A stretch of 64,000 bases of DNA from Hordeum vulgare subsp. vulgare (lineage: Eukaryota; Streptophyta; Magnoliopsida; Poales; Poaceae): the NCBI RefSeq assembly GCF_904849725.1, contig NC_058522.1:432479529-432543528 (forward strand), in the 5' to 3' direction. The translations under genes were made by a program, and so were the position numbers. Position 1 is the first letter of the stretch; each line of letters begins with the position of its first letter. Below, piece after piece: positions 57,489-64,000 of the stretch. A model generated the notes under the pieces. It was not told the origin of the DNA and ran no database searches. It was given only the letters and a program-made list of their open reading frames with translations.

Positions 57489-58983
57489 TGATACGTCTCC
57501 AACGTATCTATAATTTTTTATGGTTCCATGCTATTATCTTGTCAAACTTTGGATGTTTTGTATGCCTTTTATATATTTTTTGGGACTAACTTATTAACTC
57601 GGTGCCAAGTGTTAGTTCCTGTTTTTCCGTGTTTTTGACCCTTTTCACAGGAGAATATTAGACGGAGTGCAAACGGAATAAAACCTTCGAAAAGATTTTT
57701 TTTCCGGAACAGAAGATACGCACGGAGCTTGGGAACCAAGGCAGAGGCCGCCAGGGGAGGCCACAAGCCCCCTAGGCGCAGCCAGGGGGGCCCGAGCCTA
57801 GCAGCCTTGTGGGCCCGCTCTGGCTCGTCTGCCCTACTTCTTCCGCCTATAAATCCCCGAAAAATCCAAAACCACCGGAGAGATCCACGAAAATACTTTT
57901 CCGCCACCGCGAGCTTCTGTCTCCGCAAGATCCCATCTGGGGCACGTTCTGGTGCCCTGCCGGAGGGGGATTCGGATACAGAGAGCGTCTTCATCAACAC
58001 CCTTGCCTCTCCGATGATGCGTGAGTAGTTCACCATAGACCTTCGGGTCCATAGCTGGTAGCTAGATGGCTTCTTCTCTCTCTTGGATCTTCAATACAAA
58101 GTTCTCCATGATCTTCATGGAGATCTATCCGATGTAATCTTCTTTTGCGGTGTGTTTGTCGAGATCTGATGAATTGTGGATTTATGATCAGATTATCTAT
58201 GAATCCTATTTGAGTTTCTTCTGATCTCTTATATGCATGATTTCATATCCTTGTAATTCTCTTCGAGTTATGGGTTTTGTTTGGCCAACTTGATCTATGA
58301 TTCTTGCAATGGGAGAAGTGCTTGGTTTTGGGTTCATACCGTGCGGTGACCTCACCCAGTGATAGAAGGGGTAGTGAGGCACGCATCATGTTGTTGCCAT
58401 CAAGGGTAAAAAGATGGGGTTTATATCTATTGCATGAATTTATCCCTCTACATCATGTCATCTTGCTTAAGGCGTTACTCTATTCGTCATGAACTCAATA
58501 CACTAGATGCATGCTGGATAGCGGTCGATGTGTGGAGTAATAGTAGTAGATGCAAACAGTATCGGTCTACTTGTCTCGGACATGATGCCTATATGTATGA
58601 TCATTGCCTTAGATACGGTCATATCTTTGCGCGGTTCTATCAATTGCTCGACGGTAATTCGTTCACCCACCGTAATATTTGTTATTTTGAGAGAAGCCTC
58701 TAGTGAACACTATGGCCCCCGGGTCTACTTCACATCATATTTTCAGCCTTACACTTTTACTTTGTTGCACTTTCCACCTTCCGATCTCACCTTGCAATCA
58801 ATCGTGAAGGGATTGACAACCCCTTTGTAGCGTTGGGTGCAAGTTTGGTGTTTTTGCGCAGGTACTTCGGAAACTTGGCTTGATACTCCTACTGGATTGA
58901 TACCTTGGTTCTCAAAATTGAGGGAAATACTTACTGCTATTGTGCTGCATCACCCTTTCCTCTTCAAGGGAAAAACCAACGCA
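57489..58983 (+). repeat. LTR shared by E6 (3') and E7 (5')
   Basis: 1495 bp. It follows the E6 polypurine tract and is itself followed by the PBS of E7, so it serves as both a 3' and a 5' LTR. TATAAAT lies at 57848-57854. Confidence 0.9.
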
Positions 58984-59010
58984 AGCTCAAGAGGTAGCAA
59001 GAAGTATTTC

Positions 59011-59028
59011 TGGCGCCGTTGCCGGGGA
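59011..59028 (+). other. E7 primer-binding site, perfect tRNA-Asp type
   Basis: TGGCGCCGTTGCCGGGGA with no mismatch. A shortened second copy lies at about 59071. Confidence 0.9.
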
Positions 59029-59271
59029 GGATCAAGTCAAGAATAGTCTCCCGTCAACGTTTCAATTTCTGGCACCGGGGATTATTCTAAGTGAAGCTTA
59101 TCCAAGTAAGTGTCGCAAACTCATCTCTTGCATTTACTTTGTTGCCTCTCGTTTTCCTCTCCCCCACTTCAGAAAATAAAAAAATTACAAAAATATTTGC
59201 CTTTTTTGTTCGCCCTTTTCTTTTGCTTGCTTTCTGTTCGCTTGTGTGCTTGTCTGCTTGCTCAAGTCACC

Positions 59272-61343
59272 ATGACTGAAAACACCAAACTTTGTGACTT
59301 CTCGAATACTAATAATAATGATTTTATTAGTACTCCGATTGCTCCCGCCACTAGTGCAGAATAATATGAAATCAATGCTGCTTTGTTGAATCTTGTTATG
59401 AAAGAGCAATTCTCCGGCCTTCCTGGTGAAGATGCCGCATCCCATCTTAACACCTTCATTAAGCTTTGCGATATGCAAAAGAAGAAAGATGTGGATAATG
59501 ATGTGATTAAATTGAAGATATTTCCGTTCTAGTTGCGAGATCGAGCAAAAACTTGGTTTTCATCTTTTCCCAAAAATAGTATTGATTCTTGGAACAAGTG
59601 CAAAGATGCTTATATATCCAAGTATTTTCCGCCGGCTAAGATTATCTCACTCCGTAATGATATCATGAATTTTAAGCAACTTGATCATGAACATGTTGCA
59701 CAATCCTTGGAGAGAATGAAATTGATGATTAGAAATTGTCCCGCTCATGGCTTGAGTCTTTGGATGATTATACAAATCTTCTACACTGGTTTGAATTTCG
59801 CTTCTGGAAATATCTTGGACTCCGCCTCGAGTGGAACGTTCATGGAAATCACATTAGGAGAAGCCACAAAACTCCTAGAAAATATCATGACAAACTATTC
59901 TCAGTGGCACACTGAAAGATCACCTACTAGTAAAAAGGTACACGCTATAGAAGAAATTAACTCGTTGAGTGCTAAGATGGATGAGTTAATGAAATTGTTT
60001 GCTAGTAAAGGGGCTCCTTTAGATCCAAATGATATGCCCTTGTCTTCCTTGATTGAGAGTACCAATGAGAGCTTGGACGTTAATTTTGTTGGTAGGAATA
60101 ATTTCGGTCACAACAATGCTTTTAGAGGAAACTATGTTCCTAGGCCTTTTCCTAGTAATCCCTTAACTTTGGCAACTCCTACAACAATACTCATGGAAAT
60201 TAAAATAAATTACCCTCTGATCTAGAGAGTAATATCAAAGAGTTTATCAACTCGCAAAAGATTTTCAATGCGTCCATAGAAGAAAAACTACTCAAAATTG
60301 ATGATTTGGCTAGGAGCATTGATAGAATGTCTATTGATATTGATGCTTTGGAAGTTAGATGTGCTCCTCCCAAGATCAATATGGATGAAACTTTGAAAGC
60401 TATGCATGTTTCCATGAATGAGAGTAAAGAAAGAACCGCCCAAATTCGTGCTAGACATGAATGGCTTAAAAAGGCGTGTTCTCGTGATGAGAATCACGAA
60501 GATCTTAAAGTGCTTGGTGTGACTCCCATTGAATCCTTGTTTTCTAGTGTCAAAACTAATGATGACGGGGTTGGATATGAATCCACCTTGGTTGAAAAAC
60601 GCCGCAATGATTCGGAGTCTATCTATCTTGATGCTAAAAGCATTGAAAGTGGAGTAGAGGATATCAAAACTTTGAGTAGTAATGAAACTACTACTTTGGA
60701 TTTCAAGGAATTCAATTTTGATAGTTACTCTTTGTTTGAATGTATTTCCTTGATGCAATCCATTCTAAACTCTCCACGCGGTTATAGCCAAAACAAGGCC
60801 TTTACCGATCATATCGTCGATGCTATGATAAAATCTCTTGAAGAGAAACTTGAGTTGGAAGTTTCTATTCCTAGAAAGCTTCATGATGAGTGGGAACCTA
60901 CTATCAAAATCAAGATCAAAAACTATGAATGCAATTCTTTGTGTGATTTGGGTGCTAGTGTTTCCGCGATTCCAAAGTCTTTATGTGATGTTCTAGGCTT
61001 TAATGAGATTGAGGAGTGTTCTCTTAATTTGCATCTTGCGGATTCTACTATCAAGAAACCCATAGGAAGGATCAATGATGTTCTTATTATTGCAAATAGG
61101 AACTATGTACCCATGGATTTCATTATGCTTGATATTTATTGCAATCCTACATGTCCTATCATTCTTGGTAGACCTTTCCTAAGGACTATCGGTGTTGTCA
61201 TCGATATGAAGGAAGGGAATATTAGATTTCAATTTCCTTTAAAGAAGGGCATGGAGCATTTTCCTAGAAATAAAATAAGATTGCCTTATGAATCCATGAT
61301 GAGGGCTACTTATAGTTTGAGCACCAAAGACGACGATACGTGA
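59272..61343 (+). pseudogene. E7 gag-protease ORF, disabled by two stops and a frameshift
   Basis: It aligns throughout with the E5 gag-PR ORF. In-frame stops lie at 59362 (TAA) and 59530 (TAG). A net 4-bp loss near 60163, in the Asn-rich linker, shifts the frame. The final segment 60306-61343 is open and carries the complete protease: CDLGASVSAIP, LHLADSTIKKPIG and ILGRPFLRTIG. The ORF ends TKDDDT and the non-coding interior begins at once. As in E4, no RT or integrase follows the protease, so even an undamaged copy would be non-autonomous. Confidence 0.9.
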
Positions 61344-64000
61344 TTCTATCACCTCATGCCTAGCTAAGGGCGTTAAACAATAGCGCTTGTTGGGAGACAA
61401 CCCAATGAATTTATCTTCGCTTTTTGCTTTCTGTTTTGTTGCGTCCACACCATCATAATTCTGTTATGGTTGTGCCTTTTGTGTTTCTTTTTGTGTTTGA
61501 GCCAAGTAAAATCTTTATGACTAGTTTGGTGATGGTTGTTTGATCGTGCTGGAAAAAGACAGAAACTTTTCGCTCACGAAAATATTTTTCAGTTTTATCC
61601 ATAAAGAGATTTTGAGTTAATTCATTTTGATGCTAGTTGATATGCCATTTTCCCAAACTGTCGTAATTTTTCAGAATTTTTGAGATACATAAGTATACGA
61701 AGTATACAGATTGCTACAGAGCGGTCTGTTTTTGACAGATTTTGTTTTTGTTGTGTTGGTTGCTTGTTTTAATGAAACTATGGATAGTATCGGGGGGTAT
61801 TAGCCATGGAAAAGATAGAATACAGTAATCTAACACCAATATAAATAGAAATCAAGTTTGCTACAGTACCTCAAGAGGTGGTAGTTTGTTTTCTTGTACT
61901 AATGATATCACGAGTTTATGTTTAAGTTTTGTGTTGTGAAGTTTTCAAGTTTTGGGTGATGTTCTCATGGACAAAGGGATAAAGAGTAGAAAGAGCTCAA
62001 GCTTGGGGATGCCCAAGGAACCCCAAGCCAAATTCAAGGACACCAAAAAGCCTAAGCTTGGTAATGCCCCGGGAAGGCATCCCCTCTTTCGTCTTCAATC
62101 CATCGGTAACATTACTTGGAGCTATATTTTTATTCACCACATGATATGTGTTTTGCTTGGAGCGTCTTGTATCGTAGGAGTCTTTTATTTTTGTTGTGTC
62201 ACAATCATCCTTGCTTCATACCTTTTGAGAGAGACATACACTCATCATGAATTTGCTATAATACTCTTTGAGCTTCGCTTATATCTTTTGAGTTAGGCAA
62301 TTTAGTTCACATGTGCTTCACTTAGATCTTTTAGAGCACGGCGGCGTCATATTTTGGAGAAATAAGAACTCTCTACCTTCACTTATATATTTTTGAGAGT
62401 GATCTCTCTAAGTAACTTGGTAGTTGGCTTGTGCTATGAAAGTAGTCCCAAAGGTGATAGGCACCCAAAGAGGATACAATGAAACTTCCATCTTCTTGTG
62501 CATTGATTAGAAAGAGAAGTTTGATTCCTCTCAATTAGTTTTGAGACATGGATTTGGTGATATTAAGAGTTATGTTAGTAGGGTGTTGTGAATCTAGAAA
62601 TACTTCTGTTGAAGTTAGTGATTCCCGTAACATGCACGTATGGTGAACCGCTATGTTAGGAAGTCGGAGTATAATTGATCTACTGATTGTCATCCTTTGT
62701 GTTGCGGTCGGGATCGCGCGATGGTTAACACCTACCAACTCTTCCCCTAGGAGTATGCGTTTAGCACTTTGTTTTGATTACTAATAAAAACTTTCGCAAT
62801 AAGTATGTGAGTTCTTCATGACTAATGTGAGTCCATGGTATAGATGCACTTTCACCTTCCACCATTGCTAGCCTCTCTAGTGCCGCACAACTTTCGTCGG
62901 TGCACAAATCCACCATATGCCTTCCTCAAAACAGCCACTATACCTACCTACTATGGCATTTTCTTAGCCATTCCGAGATATATTGCCATGCAACTCCCAC
63001 CGTTCCGCCTCACGACTTGTGGCGTCACTCTCATATTGCCATTGCATGATCGTAAGATAGCTAGCGAGTCACACGCCAAGCTAGATCGTTGCACATCCCG
63101 GTACACTGCCGGAGGCATTTCCTATAAGAGTCATCATTGTTCTAAGCATTGACCTTTGAGTAAATTAAAGTGTGATGATCATCATTATTAGAGCATTGTC
63201 CCATGTGAGGAAATAAAAAAAAGGCCAAAGTTGCCCACAAAAAAAATGGAAAGAGGCCATAGAGCCCAAACAAAAAAAGAGAAAAAGAGAGAAGGGACAA
63301 TGCTACTATCTTTTCCACACTTGTGCTTCATAATAGCACCATGTTCTTCATGTTTGAGAGTTTCTCGTTTTTTCACCATCATATGCTAGTGGGAATCTTC
63401 GTTATATAACTTGGCTTGTATATTCCAATGATGGGCTTCCTCAAAATTGCCCTAGGTCTTCGTGAGCAAGCAAGTTGGATGCACACCCACTAGTTCTCCT
63501 TTTGAGCTTTCACATACTTATAGCTCTAAGTGCATCCATTGCATGGTAATCTCTACTCTTTCACATTGATATCTATTAATGGGCATCTCCATAGCCCTTT
63601 GATACGTCGAGTCGATGTGACCATCTCCTCCTTTTTGTCTCACAACCTCCACCACACTCTATTCCACCTATAGTGTTATATCCATGGCTCACATTCATGT
63701 ATTGCGTGAGAGTTGAAAAAGGTTTGAGAAAGTAAGAGTGCGAAAACAATTACTTGGCCAATACCGGGGTTGTTCATGATTTAAATTAGTTGTGTGGGGA
63801 TGATGGAGCATAGCTAGAATATATGATTTTGTAGGGATAACTTTCTTTGGCCTTGTTATTTCGAAAGTTCATGATTACCTTGCTAGTTTGCTTGAAGTAT
63901 TATTGTTTTCATGTCAATAGCAAACTATTGTTTTGAGTCTTACGGATCTGAACATTCATGCCACATGAAAGAAGTTACAAAGGACAAATATGCTAGGTAG
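61344..64000 (+). other. E7 non-coding 3' interior, to window end
   Basis: Follows the same order as E6: post-ORF block (GTTGGGAGACAACCCA, 61387-61402), ATCGGGGGGTA block (61790), hairpins (62008-62084, with one arm mutated in each), TTCACTTAGATCTTTT repeats, and the conserved block at 62840-63110. The polypurine tract and 3' LTR lie beyond the window. No ORF is supported. Confidence 0.8.

Larger units (their letters stand above)
48599..64000 (+). mobile_element. E5-E6-E7: compound array of one TGATACG-class family
   Basis: Three LTRs of ~1493 bp (48599, 52130, 57489) alternate with interiors: gag-PR cut at 52129, then the 252-aa ORF, then gag-PR again, running past the right edge. The 52130 LTR lies inside the protease coding region of E5 with left flank tgttt. 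The uninterrupted E7 sequence shows that TGTTT is followed by CCGCG, so E6/E7 appear to be inserted in E5 as a unit. The right partner of the flank is outside the window. E6 and E7 share the middle LTR, as expected after recombination between two related elements. Confidence 0.75.

Noticed and set aside
59011..59028. tRNA-Asp gene
   Set aside because: Only 18 bases complementary to the tRNA 3' end, with no cloverleaf around them. It is a primer-binding site.
1..64000. Host protein-coding genes, DNA transposons, CRISPR arrays, bacterial or organellar genes
   Set aside because: No conserved non-TE protein, terminal inverted repeats with transposase, spacer arrays or organellar blocks were seen. 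All stretches could be placed in LTR elements or their fragments.

Overview
The window is plant nuclear DNA, almost certainly from a Triticeae grass (wheat, Aegilops, rye or barley group). It consists of nested and rearranged LTR retrotransposons. Two things support this: a complete Copia element of the BARE1/WIS/Angela group, and many LTRs opening with TGATACGTCTCC, a start I associate with abundant Triticeae Ty3/gypsy families. I found no host gene, rRNA gene, tRNA gene, CRISPR array or bacterial-type operon.

Layout. 1-2975: element E1 (minus strand), its 5' LTR and the start of its interior. 2976-3849: a fragment of another LTR element (plus). 3850-9284: E2 (minus), with one whole LTR and a decayed interior. 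9285-46501: E3 (plus, same LTR family as E1), split by two insertions. The first is a minus-strand chromovirus derivative with ~4 kb LTRs (12236-24795, TSD cttca). The second is E4 (26260-45226, TSD ttgat), which itself carries the intact BARE1/Angela-type element (33381-42309, TSD atagg). 46502-48598: 3' LTR and some interior of a minus-strand, probably Copia, element. 48599-64000: a third TGATACG family arranged LTR-gag/PR (cut)-LTR-ORF252-LTR-gag/PR, running off the right edge.

How the parts work together. Only the BARE1/Angela-type copy encodes a complete gag-protease-integrase-RT-RNaseH polyprotein. The TGATACG-class copies carry gag plus an aspartic protease (E4, E5, E7), a gag scrap (E3), a ~250-aa protein I cannot assign (E6; decayed in E1, a diverged relative in E2), or a 355-aa second ORF (E4). 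None shows reverse transcriptase or integrase within the window, so mobilisation in trans is the likely mode. Their PBSs match the 3' end of tRNA-Asp, as in the Athila lineage.

Most interesting signals. E6 and E7 share LTRs, leader and ~2.7 kb of 3' non-coding DNA but carry different proteins in the same slot, and the same split is seen in the E1/E3 family. The non-coding part contains a hairpin (GGGGATGCC...GGCATCCCC) and internal copies of the polypurine tract conserved between families. Primer-binding sites are tandemly duplicated, and in E4 two PBS-like copies lie inside the LTR. An LTR-like block with a candidate intron precedes the 355-aa ORF. The chromovirus LTR pair shows a sharp low-divergence tract that suggests gene conversion. 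All coordinates and divergence figures were read by eye.
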